Source: Glaciihabitans sp. (GTDB lineage: Bacteria > Actinomycetota > Actinomycetes > Actinomycetales > Microbacteriaceae). Taken from it: DNA of 64,000 nt. A program made the translations under genes and the position numbers. The stretch is from contig JAODMY010000070.1 of the NCBI GenBank assembly GCA_025465535.1, positions 1 to 64,000 of the forward strand, given 5' to 3'. Under the pieces are notes generated by a model that was given only the letters and a program-made list of their open reading frames with translations, ran no database searches and was not told the origin of the DNA. Below, one piece after another: positions 27,150-36,018 of this stretch (position 1 is the stretch's first letter; every line of letters begins with the position of its first letter).

Positions 27150-28163
27150 TCATCGCGCCGGCGGCAAAGAGGTGTTGCGACCCTGGGCGTCGAGTCCGGC
27201 CGCCAGACCGAAAGACGCGAAGACCTCGGGATCCTGGAACACCGAATTCCGGCTGATTCCCTCGGCGGTGACGGTGAAGATCTGAAGCGTGTGCAGTTCG
27301 TATTCGACACCGTCATCAACACCGACATCAATTCCGACGCGCCGATAGGCTGCGAAACCGGGCTGGCCGTTGGCTGTTACCGACTTCAGGTACCAGTGCG
27401 TCCCGGCCTTCTCGAAGACCCACTCCATGAACAGGCCGTAGTTGTCGGGGCCGACGAACCAGTTGAGCATGGGCGGCATCTCCATGAGCACGTCGGCGGT
27501 GAGCAGCCGTTTGAGGCCCTCGACATCGGCGTTCTCGAATGCCTTCATGTAGCGATCGACCCAGGCGCGTTGTTCGGCTGCGGACGGCTCGCTGAGCTGC
27601 TCCTGCCGGACCCCGGCATCCGTCACCCGGGTACGCGCCCGCTGGAGGGAACTGTTCACCGACACCACGGTGGTGCCGAGGATTTCCGCTGTCTCGGCTG
27701 CCGAAAAGCCGAGCACATCACGCAGGATCAGCGCACCGCGCTGACGGGCCGAGAGGTGCTGCAGTGCGGCAACGAACGCCAGGCGCAGACTGCTGCGGTC
27801 GACCACGGTCGTGGCCGGATCGCCGGCATCCAGCATGGAGTCCGGCAGGGGCTGGAGCCAGGCGACGTTCTCTCCCGGCACGAGCGGACCGAGCGGATCC
27901 GATGCGCCCACCAGCCCCGATGGCAACGGTCGGCGGCCGCGGACCTCCAGTGCGGTCAGGCAGGCGTTTGACGCGATCCGGTAGAGCCAGGTACGCAGTG
28001 AGCTGCGAGTCTCGTCGTACTGGTCTCGCGCCCGCCACGCCCTCAGGTAGGTGTCCTGAACCAGGTCCTCGGCCTCGTGAGACGAGCCGAGCATCCGGTA
28101 GCAGTACGCAAGCAACTCCGAACGGAACGGTTCGAGCAGGCCCCCGAAACCGTCTGCCGTCAT
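27150..28163 (-). CDS. ECF sigma factor with C-terminal SnoaL-like domain (SigG/SigX5-type)
   Basis: FRSELLAYCYRMLGSSHEAEDLVQDTYLRAWRARDQYDETRSSLRTWLYRIASNACL; C-terminal RYMKAFENADVEGLKRLLTADVLMEMPP. Confidence 0.9.
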   Translation of the reverse strand: MTADGFGGLLEPFRSELLAYCYRMLGSSHEAEDLVQDTYLRAWRARDQYDETRSSLRTWLYRIASNACLTALEVRGRRPLPSGLVGASDPLGPLVPGENVAWLQPLPDSMLDAGDPATTVVDRSSLRLAFVAALQHLSARQRGALILRDVLGFSAAETAEILGTTVVSVNSSLQRARTRVTDAGVRQEQLSEPSAAEQRAWVDRYMKAFENADVEGLKRLLTADVLMEMPPMLNWFVGPDNYGLFMEWVFEKAGTHWYLKSVTANGQPGFAAYRRVGIDVGVDDGVEYELHTLQIFTVTAEGISRNSVFQDPEVFASFGLAAGLDAQGRNTSLPPAR

Positions 28164-28183
28164 CGTCGCACCCACCCGTCCAA

Positions 28184-30292
28184 CTACACGCTCGAGTGTG
28201 AAGAGCCGGGAATCGTGCCGATCCACAGCCCGTCACGGGCTCGCGTCATCGCGACGTAGAGTTCTCGTTTCTGCAGCTCCGTGTGCTCGGCCGCGGCCCC
28301 CTCCTCAGCGACGCTGAGTGGGTTGTGCCCCGGCAGGAGTGTCGCCGGAATCTGCGTCAGGAGTACCTGCTTGAACTCGAGGCCCTTGGCGCGCTTGACC
28401 GTGCCGACCTTGACGGCATCCACCGGCCTGCCGTTGTAGTTGGTCAGCTCGATCACCGGGATGTTGGCTTTGCGCAGCGACTCGATGGCCGCCCGGACGC
28501 CAAAGGTGGTGAGCGCGAGGATACCGATGTCGCCGTAGGTGGTGCCCGATTTGTCGAGCGTGGCGCGCACCCGGCGCGGTAGCTCTGCGTCGTGGGTCGC
28601 GCGGTTGGTGAAGCGAACCACGAGGGGAGCCGGACCCGTGCGCGCGGCCGTAGCGCCGCCGGCGCGCGTGGGAATTCCCTCGATGTCGGGGTACTCTTCG
28701 TCCCCGTTCACTCCCTCGGCAAAATCGAGGATCTCTGCGGTGTTGCGGTAGTTGTTGCTCATCACGATGCTGCGACCGGAAAGGGAGATACCGACCTCGC
28801 CAAGCGTGTATCCGCCGGGGTAGATGGTCTGCCTGCCGTCATCGATGAGGGTGAGCCCGTCTGTACTGTTACCGACCAGAAGGTGAAGCATCCGGATCAT
28901 GGCTGAGGAGAGATCCTGAGCCTCATCCACGATCACCGCGCTGTAGCGGTCGAGCGGTGTCTCCCGCAGTGAGGCCTCGGCGAGCAGCACGAGATCCGCC
29001 TCATCGTGTGCGTTGCGGGCATCCATTCGCGACTGGTAACCGCTGTACAGCTCCCAGACCGCGCGACGCTGCTCGAGCGTGAGCCCACGTCGGCGACCCG
29101 TTCGGGCCAGGTCGGCGTAATGCTCGAAGGAAGTGATTCCTCGGCCCTTGATGACGTGCTCGATCTCGTCTTCCCAGTAGGTGGCCTTCGGTTCGAGTTG
29201 ACCGAGCGGCCCGGGGCGACCGATCGTTCGCCACACCAGCTCGAACTCGGCGTCGGCGATGGCCGGCTGATGATTGACCCGGATGCCGCGATCGGTCAGC
29301 AGGCGCTTCGCGAACGCGTGGGTTCCCGCGAATTCGATTCGTGGACTGATATCCGGCGCGAGTCGATCCATGTGCGACGAGAGAACGGCGGGCAGTGTGC
29401 TCACGTACGAGGTGACGAGAACGATGCCGGGCCGCGAGCGGGCGAGATAGGCCGCGCGATGCAGCCCGACAACGGTCTTGCCGGTGCCTGCCGCGCCGCG
29501 GATACGGGAGGGCCCGTTGAAGCTGCGCCGCACGAGACGAGCCTCCGCGGGGGCGAGGAACGCCATCCAGTTTTCGAGGGGCGGCGCGCTCAACGCGGCA
29601 TCCACCTGGCGCATGAGGCCGGAGTTGCTGGGCAGCGGGATGGTGTCGAAGTCGGCATCGTCGTTCGTAGGCTCTGCGCTCGCTTCGGGCTGAGCCGGAT
29701 CGCCGGCCAGCGGGAAGTAGTCGCGAGCCGCCGCCGCGACACGATCGACCTGGCCCGGCGACAGGCGCACGCCGCGGGAAAGGATGTACTTTGCGACATC
29801 CGGCTCACCGACCATCTCGACCGTCCCGATGCGAGCCCGGACTGTTCTGCCGGCGAGCACGACGAGCGGATGTATTTCGCCGGGAGCAAGACCGATCGCC
29901 GCCATGGTCTCTTCTGTCGCGTAGGCGAGATCGGCGAGGCTGGCGAGGTCGTCGGTCACGTCGCGGCTGCCGCGGTAGACGTGTGTCGCCTCAGTCGTTG
30001 CCTCAATCGTGACGTTGCTCCACGACTTCGTGTCGACAATGTAGAGCCCGCTCGGGCCCACAACGATGAAGTCGACCTTGGCGATTCTGCTGCCGGGCCA
30101 TCGGCGATTGGGCAGGAGGGTGTAGCCAAGCTCGGCAAGGGGGGCGATGGCCGCGATGACGTCGCGCTCGACCTGCGGCGCGACCTGGTGGCGGGCGGCT
30201 GCCCGGCGGGCGATGGCGGCGGTACGCTCGCGTTTCTCTGCGAGCATGAGCTGTCGTCGTGACTCGAGCCCTGCGGATGTTCCCGCAGTCAT
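28184..30292 (-). CDS. NERD domain + UvrD/Rep-like superfamily 1 helicase
   Basis: KVDFIVVGPSGLYIVDTKSW (NERD), RIRGAAGTGKTVVGLHRA (Walker A), VIVDEAQDLS (Walker B); ORF could extend to 30514. Confidence 0.88.
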   Translation of the reverse strand: MTAGTSAGLESRRQLMLAEKRERTAAIARRAAARHQVAPQVERDVIAAIAPLAELGYTLLPNRRWPGSRIAKVDFIVVGPSGLYIVDTKSWSNVTIEATTEATHVYRGSRDVTDDLASLADLAYATEETMAAIGLAPGEIHPLVVLAGRTVRARIGTVEMVGEPDVAKYILSRGVRLSPGQVDRVAAAARDYFPLAGDPAQPEASAEPTNDDADFDTIPLPSNSGLMRQVDAALSAPPLENWMAFLAPAEARLVRRSFNGPSRIRGAAGTGKTVVGLHRAAYLARSRPGIVLVTSYVSTLPAVLSSHMDRLAPDISPRIEFAGTHAFAKRLLTDRGIRVNHQPAIADAEFELVWRTIGRPGPLGQLEPKATYWEDEIEHVIKGRGITSFEHYADLARTGRRRGLTLEQRRAVWELYSGYQSRMDARNAHDEADLVLLAEASLRETPLDRYSAVIVDEAQDLSSAMIRMLHLLVGNSTDGLTLIDDGRQTIYPGGYTLGEVGISLSGRSIVMSNNYRNTAEILDFAEGVNGDEEYPDIEGIPTRAGGATAARTGPAPLVVRFTNRATHDAELPRRVRATLDKSGTTYGDIGILALTTFGVRAAIESLRKANIPVIELTNYNGRPVDAVKVGTVKRAKGLEFKQVLLTQIPATLLPGHNPLSVAEEGAAAEHTELQKRELYVAMTRARDGLWIGTIPGSSHSSV

Positions 30293-30566
30293 GATTGCCT
30301 CGGCTTCCTGCCCGAACATGCCATCCAGAAGAGATGGATAACTCAGCTTCACACGATTTCCGCATCCGCAATATTCCACTTTCGGGGGACGCGGGAGCGC
30401 ATCCTCCTGCTCTCCACATCCACATCCACTTCGCCGCCCGCCGTGAGCTGGCAGTAGTTGTCGTTGCGGCTCCCCTGAGGTGGCAACGAATGTCAGCTCG
30501 GCGAGATTAGCCACACCTGCAAGCGTTCAGCTCACGCAACGCACACAACCTCCGTGGGAAGACCGC

Positions 30567-31136
30567 CTAGCGCTCCACGGTGCCATCGAGCCGACCGCGG
30601 GCGATCACGTGACCGCTGGCGGCGGCGACGACGGCATCCGGTGTCAGGTCTTTCGGCAGGTCGAGGACGGTATCGAGTGCGAACAGCTGCCAGACGTAAC
30701 TGTGCGGACCGTGTCCCTGGATGGGTCGTGGGCCGGAGTACCCTCGGCGACCGAACGATGCGTTGGCCGCACCGAACAGCTCGCCCTCGTTCATTGCGCC
30801 CTCGCCGATGTGGTTCGCCTTCGGCGGGATTCCGGTGACGACCGCGTGCGTGATCGGCCTGCGGAACGGCACATCCGGATCCTCGACGATCAGCACGAGC
30901 TGCTGCGCCTCGGCCGGGACGTCGCTCCAGTCGAGGGCGGGGGAGAGGTTGTCGCCGAGCCCCTTGGCCGCGTGCCTGAGCGGAATGGGCGCGCCGTGCT
31001 CGAACGACGGGCTGGAGAGCTGGATGCGCTCGACGGCAGCCAGCCCGGCCACGTGCCACGCCAGTGTTGCCTCGCCCGCGCGACGCTTGCGCAGCATCCG
31101 TCCGAGTAGCCCAGCAATCGAGGGTTGAGCAGCCAC
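30567..31136 (-). CDS. YbhB/YbcL family Raf kinase inhibitor-like protein
   Basis: SPALDWSDVPAEAQQLVLIVEDPDVPFRRPITHAVVTGIP. Confidence 0.93.
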   Translation of the reverse strand: MAAQPSIAGLLGRMLRKRRAGEATLAWHVAGLAAVERIQLSSPSFEHGAPIPLRHAAKGLGDNLSPALDWSDVPAEAQQLVLIVEDPDVPFRRPITHAVVTGIPPKANHIGEGAMNEGELFGAANASFGRRGYSGPRPIQGHGPHSYVWQLFALDTVLDLPKDLTPDAVVAAASGHVIARGRLDGTVER

Positions 31137-31231
31137 CGAAGCCCCGTTCCATTGGTCTCCTCAAGTATGCCGTTCAGCACCGGGCGGCGACGTCGGGTTC
31201 AGCGAAGAAATGCCAGCGAATTTTGTCAACC

Positions 31232-31259
31232 TGTCGTTTTGGGCCTGCCGCTGTTCGTA
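31232..31259 (+). promoter_or_regulatory. Putative ECF42-like promoter
   Basis: TGTCGT-N18-CGTA 33 bp upstream of YCII ATG. Confidence 0.35.
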
Positions 31260-31291
31260 GTACTCACGTACCGTCAAACAAAGGAGACCTC

Positions 31292-31627
31292 ATGGAATAC
31301 ATGCTTTTCATTGCGAGTGACCAGAACCCCGAGCCGGGAGTCGAGCAGCCCGGAGAGATCCAGGCCTGGGTCGAAGAGGGCAGGCAGCGGGGGATCAGCA
31401 TCCGCGGCGACCGGCTTCGTCCGATCGAGGATGCGACCACCGTTCGCGTGCGCGGCGGCGAATTGCTCGTCACCGACGGACCCTTCACGGAATCGAAGGA
31501 GTGGATCGCCGGCTACGACCTCATCGAGTGCACCGACCTCGACCAGGCGATCGACTACGTGTCGCGGCATCCGATGGCGAAATTCGGGCGCATCGAGATC
31601 CGCCCGATGTGGCCGCTGGATTTGTGA
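31292..31627 (+). CDS. YCII/DGPF-related protein
   Basis: MEYMLFIASDQNP..LLVTDGPFTESKEWIAGYDLIECTDLDQAIDYVSRHP. Confidence 0.92.
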   Translation: MEYMLFIASDQNPEPGVEQPGEIQAWVEEGRQRGISIRGDRLRPIEDATTVRVRGGELLVTDGPFTESKEWIAGYDLIECTDLDQAIDYVSRHPMAKFGRIEIRPMWPLDL

Positions 31628-32844
31628 ACGCGGATTTCGCTGCGGTTTCCGGGGTAGTCGCCGCGGTGCACCGCGCGGAGTGGGGGCGCATCGTCTCCGG
31701 TCTGATTCGGCTGACCGGCGACTGGGCGCTCGCCGAAGATGCGGCCCAGGATGCCTTCGCGACGGCGCTCGAGCGCTGGCCGGAGGGCGGCATCCCGGGC
31801 AATCCGGCGGCATGGCTGGCGCTCACAGCGCGGAACAAGGCGATCGATCGACTTCGTTCGGCAGGCACCGAACGCCGGAAGCTTGGGGAGATCGCCGCGC
31901 TCGAGGAGGTCGGTATTTTCGGGGAGGTCGGGATGCCGACGATCGAAACCGACATCGAGGATGACCGGCTTCGCCTGATCTTCACCTGTTGCCACCCGGC
32001 CCTTCCGCTGCCCGCCCGCGTCGCGCTGACCCTGCGGACCGTCGCGGGCCTCACCGTCGCGGAGATCGCCAGCGCGTTTCTCGTGCCGGAGACGACCATG
32101 GCGCAGCGGCTCGTGCGGGCTCGGCGCAAGATCGAGAATGCCGGCATCCCGTACCGCATCCCGCCGGCCGAGCTGCTCGAGGAGCGACTCGACGGCGTGC
32201 TTGCCGTGCTGTACCTCGTCTTCAACGAGGGCTACAGCAGCCGGAGTCATCTCGCTGCTACGGCACTCGATCTCGCGACGGCGGTGGTCGACCTCATGCC
32301 GCTCGAGTCGGAGGCGCGAGGGCTCCTCGCGCTCATGCTGCTACAGAATTCGCGGCGGGGCGCACGCGTGTCGGGCGGCGAACTGTTGACCATCGAGGAG
32401 CAGGATCGCTCGTTCTGGGACGCGGCCGACATCCAGCGGGGACTCGCGATGTTGGCGTCCGCGCGGGACCGCGGCGCATACGTGCTCCAGGCGTCGCTTG
32501 CCGCCTGTCACGCCCGGGCGTCCTCCGCCGAGACCACGGATTGGCGCCGCATCGTCGCCCTGTACGACGAGCTTCTCGTGCGGACGCCCTCGCCGGTCAT
32601 CGAACTCAACCGCGCGATCGCGATCGGGATGCGCGATGGTCCGGATGCCGGACTCGCCCTGATCGACGCCCTCGAACCGCGGTTGCTCGGCTACCGTCTC
32701 GTGCCAGCCGCTCAGGCCGATCTGCTGCGTCGCGCCGGTCGGACTTCGGCCGCGGCGGCACGTTACCGCGAGGCGCTCGCGCTCACGACCGATCCCGCCG
32801 ATCACGCCCAACTAGAGCGTCGGCTCGCCGAACTCGAAGCGTGA
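31624..32844 (+). CDS. ECF sigma factor, ECF42-like with long C-terminal extension
   Basis: GTG start overlapping YCII stop (GTGA); LTGDWALAEDAAQDAFATALERWPEGGIPGNPAAWL. Confidence 0.92.
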   Translation: MNADFAAVSGVVAAVHRAEWGRIVSGLIRLTGDWALAEDAAQDAFATALERWPEGGIPGNPAAWLALTARNKAIDRLRSAGTERRKLGEIAALEEVGIFGEVGMPTIETDIEDDRLRLIFTCCHPALPLPARVALTLRTVAGLTVAEIASAFLVPETTMAQRLVRARRKIENAGIPYRIPPAELLEERLDGVLAVLYLVFNEGYSSRSHLAATALDLATAVVDLMPLESEARGLLALMLLQNSRRGARVSGGELLTIEEQDRSFWDAADIQRGLAMLASARDRGAYVLQASLAACHARASSAETTDWRRIVALYDELLVRTPSPVIELNRAIAIGMRDGPDAGLALIDALEPRLLGYRLVPAAQADLLRRAGRTSAAAARYREALALTTDPADHAQLERRLAELEA

Positions 32845-32870
32845 TGCGGAGGGACGATTTGTCGTAGAGA

Positions 32871-33056
32871 ATGGACACCATGAACGTCTTCGCCTTCATT
32901 GTTGCTTTCGCCCTCTTCATCTTCGGGCTGTTCCTCTTCGGCTACGCGTTCGACGTCCCCTCGTGGGAAGCGGTGATGTTCCTCGGCGGCATCGCCTGCG
33001 TCTCGATCTCCATTGCGATTCCGTTCCACGTCCTCGGGCACGGGGAGCAGCGCTAG
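32871..33056 (+). CDS. Small membrane protein
   Basis: 61 aa, two predicted TM segments (FAFIVAFALFIFGLFLFGYAF). Confidence 0.6.
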   Translation: MDTMNVFAFIVAFALFIFGLFLFGYAFDVPSWEAVMFLGGIACVSISIAIPFHVLGHGEQR

Positions 33057-33085
33057 CAGTCCGTCTGTTCCTTTGCCGCGCGCAG

Positions 33086-33832
33086 CTAGCGCGTCGCGGT
33101 CAGGATCCGCGAGCTCATCCACGGGCCGGACCACCACATCCGCCATCCGGCCGGGGAGTCCTCCGATGGCGTGATGTTCAACTCGCCCAACTCTTTGCGG
33201 TACTCGGCCACCTTCGAGATGTCGACGATGAGCAGTTTTCCGCCGGGCTTGAGTACCCGAATCGCTTCCCTGAGCGCCGCCGCCCGACCCCGGGATGACG
33301 GCACGTTGTGGATCGAGAGGCTCGCCGTCGCGAGATCGAACGTGTTGTCGCCGAACGGCAGCCTCGTCATGTCCGCGGTCGCCAGCGTGACGCGATCGGC
33401 CACTCCGTTGAGTTTCAGGTTGGCTTCGGTCGCGGCCACGCTGTTGCCGGACTGGTCGACGCTGCGCCACAGGTCGATGCCCGTGACGTGACCCTCGGGG
33501 AGCCGGAGGGCGAGCTGGACGGTCACGGCCCCGCGACCGCATCCGATATCGAGCGCCCTCTCGTTCCCCGCGAGCGCAGCCGAATCGAGAACCTCGGACC
33601 AGACCTGGAACTTTCCGCGGAACGTCGAGTTCAGATAGACAAGGCCGCCGACGATCCAGACGAGGCCGCCGACCAGGAAGTAGACGACGCTGATGACGTA
33701 CCAGGCGTCGAATCTGCCGAACAGGTTGATGACCCCGAACGCGATGAAGACGACGCCGAGCCCGAGCCACAGCACCGGCACCCACGGGGCGTCGATCCCG
33801 TACTTGCCTGCGATTCTCGGGCGGCCGGACAT
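33086..33832 (-). CDS. Class I SAM-dependent methyltransferase with N-terminal TM region
   Basis: ALDIGCGRGAVTVQLALRLPEGHVTGIDLW. Confidence 0.88.
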   Translation of the reverse strand: MSGRPRIAGKYGIDAPWVPVLWLGLGVVFIAFGVINLFGRFDAWYVISVVYFLVGGLVWIVGGLVYLNSTFRGKFQVWSEVLDSAALAGNERALDIGCGRGAVTVQLALRLPEGHVTGIDLWRSVDQSGNSVAATEANLKLNGVADRVTLATADMTRLPFGDNTFDLATASLSIHNVPSSRGRAAALREAIRVLKPGGKLLIVDISKVAEYRKELGELNITPSEDSPAGWRMWWSGPWMSSRILTATR

Positions 33833-34282
33833 CTACATCCAGCCAGTCCGTTGCTCGAGCACCTTCGCGAACCGGCCCTCGAGCGCTTCGTCGAGGTAGG
33901 CATCCACTCCGGGCGACCCGACGAAGCTCGGGGAGAATGCGCCGAGCAGGCGATTGGTTCGCACGGCGATCACGCCGTTGTCGGCCAGCTGTCGGATCTC
34001 CTCGACGATCCATTCGATCTGATCCGCACGCTCCTCCGGTTCGAACGGCAGCTCCCAACGGAACGTGTCGCCGGCGGTGAGGACGAACCGGTCGTCGGAG
34101 TTCACCGCGAGCCACACGGGAACGGCATCATCACCGGCCGGGGCGAACTCGACGCGGGTGAACCAGATGCCCTTCTCGTACGGATGCACGGTGATCCGCA
34201 CCAGCGGATACGCGGCCGAGATCCGGCGCACCACCTCGTCGGCGATGCTGCGTCCGTATTCGGCGTGCGACCTGTCGTTCAT
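33833..34282 (-). CDS. Hypothetical protein
   Basis: 149 aa, abuts the methyltransferase gene. Confidence 0.7.
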   Translation of the reverse strand: MNDRSHAEYGRSIADEVVRRISAAYPLVRITVHPYEKGIWFTRVEFAPAGDDAVPVWLAVNSDDRFVLTAGDTFRWELPFEPEERADQIEWIVEEIRQLADNGVIAVRTNRLLGAFSPSFVGSPGVDAYLDEALEGRFAKVLEQRTGWM

Positions 34283-34323
34283 CCCTCAAGAATCGCACGA
34301 CTGACTGCGACGACGCCGGGTTT

Positions 34324-34363
34324 TGTCATCGCCGCGCCTGCTGTGGCAGGCGCGGCGATAACA
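34324..34363 (-). terminator. Hairpin terminator
   Basis: tgtcatcgccgcgcctgc tgtg gcaggcgcggcgataaca. Confidence 0.65.
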
Positions 34364-34381
34364 AGCGGGCGCATCGTGACC

Positions 34382-34876
34382 TCACCCCGCGGGCAGCAAC
34401 TCGCGCGTGAAGTTGTCGAGGCGGGCGAGCAGCCCTGACGTGCGGTCTGAGACCACGGCATCGGGACGCGGCTGCAGATCGTGCGGCGGCGGGACGATCC
34501 GGATAATCGTCGAGCAGGCAAGGTCCGAGCAGATGTAGGTGCCGATCGTGTTGCCGTTGCGTCCGGCCTCGCCGGCCTTCGGAACCGTGAACAGCGAGAC
34601 CTGGTTGCCGGGCTGATGGGTTCGGCAGAGCGAACACATGGCCGAGATCCCGCGCGACATCGATGAGGATGCCGACCGAAGCACGATCCCGAACGGCTTG
34701 CCCTCGCGCCAGTACACGATGTACCCGCGCTGGGCGAAGGTTGGATCGAGCCAGCCGAGGTATTCGCGGTCCGCCCAGACGGTCTCGTGGATTCCGGGGA
34801 GGGGCATCCTCGCAACGACGTCAGACGGCGCGTTGACGAAGGATGCCCGAATCTCGGCTTCGGTCAGCTCCTGCAT
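34382..34876 (-). CDS. FBP domain protein (EF-G-binding treble-clef zinc finger-like)
   Basis: CSLCRTHQPGNQVSLFTVPKAGEAGRNGNTIGTYICSDLACS. Confidence 0.85.
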   Translation of the reverse strand: MQELTEAEIRASFVNAPSDVVARMPLPGIHETVWADREYLGWLDPTFAQRGYIVYWREGKPFGIVLRSASSSMSRGISAMCSLCRTHQPGNQVSLFTVPKAGEAGRNGNTIGTYICSDLACSTIIRIVPPPHDLQPRPDAVVSDRTSGLLARLDNFTRELLPAG

Positions 34877-34899
34877 GCGTTCTCCAATACTGCGGCTGC

Positions 34900-35877
34900 C
34901 TAGAATCCCTCGAGCGCGTGAGGAACGTAGTGCTCCTCGAGCTGGTCGAGTTCCGCGTCGGTGAGCTCGAGTTCGACGGCCGCGGCCGCGTCATCGAGGT
35001 GGTTCGCCTTGGTGGCGCCGACGATGGGGGCGGTGACGGCATCCTGCTGGGCCACCCAGGCCAGCGCGACCTGCGCGCGCGGGACTCCGCGAGCCTCCGC
35101 GACGGCGGCAACGGCATCCACGATCTTCTTGTCGGAGTCGACGGTCTGCTGGTAGAGGCTCTTGCCGAAGGCGTCGGTGTCGGCGCGCTTGGTGATCTCA
35201 TCCCACGGACGGGTCAGCTTGCCGCGGGCGAGCGGGCTCCACGGGATGACGCCGACGCCGGTCTCGAGGCAGAACGGGTGCATCTCGCGCTCCTCCTCGC
35301 GGTTGATCAGGTTGTACTGGTCCTGCATGGAGACGAACGGGGTCCAGCCGTTCAGCAGGGCCGCGTGCTGCATCTGCCCGAACTGCCACGCGAACATGGA
35401 GGAGGCCCCGATGTAGCGAGCCTTGCCGGCGCGAACGACGTCGTGCAGCGCCTCCATCGTCTCCTCGATCGGAACGGTGGGGTCGAAACGGTGGATCTGG
35501 TACAGGTCGACATAGTCGGTCTTCAGACGCTTCAGCGAGGCATCGATCTCGTTCATGATCGACTTGCGCGAGAGACCGTGACCATACGGGCCGGGGCGCA
35601 TCGCGCCGTGCACCTTCGTGGCGATGACAACGTCTTCGCGCTTCGCGAATTCGCCGAGAAGCTGACCGGTGATCTCCTCGCTGGAACCGAGGGAGTAGAC
35701 GTTCGCGGTGTCGAAGGTCGTGATCCCGAGTTCGATCGCCTGCTTGAAGAAGGGGCGACTCTCATCGAGCCCAACGCTCCACTCGTGGCTGCCGAGCTTC
35801 GGGTCGCCGTAGGACATGCAGCCGAGGATGACGGCCGAGACCTGGAGGCCGCTGTTGCCGAGGTTGACTGTTCTCAC
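34900..35877 (-). CDS. Aldo/keto reductase
   Basis: LGCMSYGDP, FDTANVYSLGSSEEITG, YVDLYQIHRFD. Confidence 0.92.
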   Translation of the reverse strand: MRTVNLGNSGLQVSAVILGCMSYGDPKLGSHEWSVGLDESRPFFKQAIELGITTFDTANVYSLGSSEEITGQLLGEFAKREDVVIATKVHGAMRPGPYGHGLSRKSIMNEIDASLKRLKTDYVDLYQIHRFDPTVPIEETMEALHDVVRAGKARYIGASSMFAWQFGQMQHAALLNGWTPFVSMQDQYNLINREEEREMHPFCLETGVGVIPWSPLARGKLTRPWDEITKRADTDAFGKSLYQQTVDSDKKIVDAVAAVAEARGVPRAQVALAWVAQQDAVTAPIVGATKANHLDDAAAAVELELTDAELDQLEEHYVPHALEGF

Positions 35878-36018
35878 TCGGAGACCTCCGAACCGGAGCA
35901 GACCGCTTCAATCGAGCGGATTACGTCTTCGAGTTTTGGGGTGGTGTGTGGGCGAACCGCGTGCGGCAGCTTGTCGTTGGTGGCCATACCTCAAGCCTAG
36001 ACACGATTGAATTGACGG

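Noticed and set aside
29006-30262. 418-aa + ORF opposite the NERD-helicase gene
   Set aside because: Antisense shadow ORF; helicase motifs clear on the minus strand.
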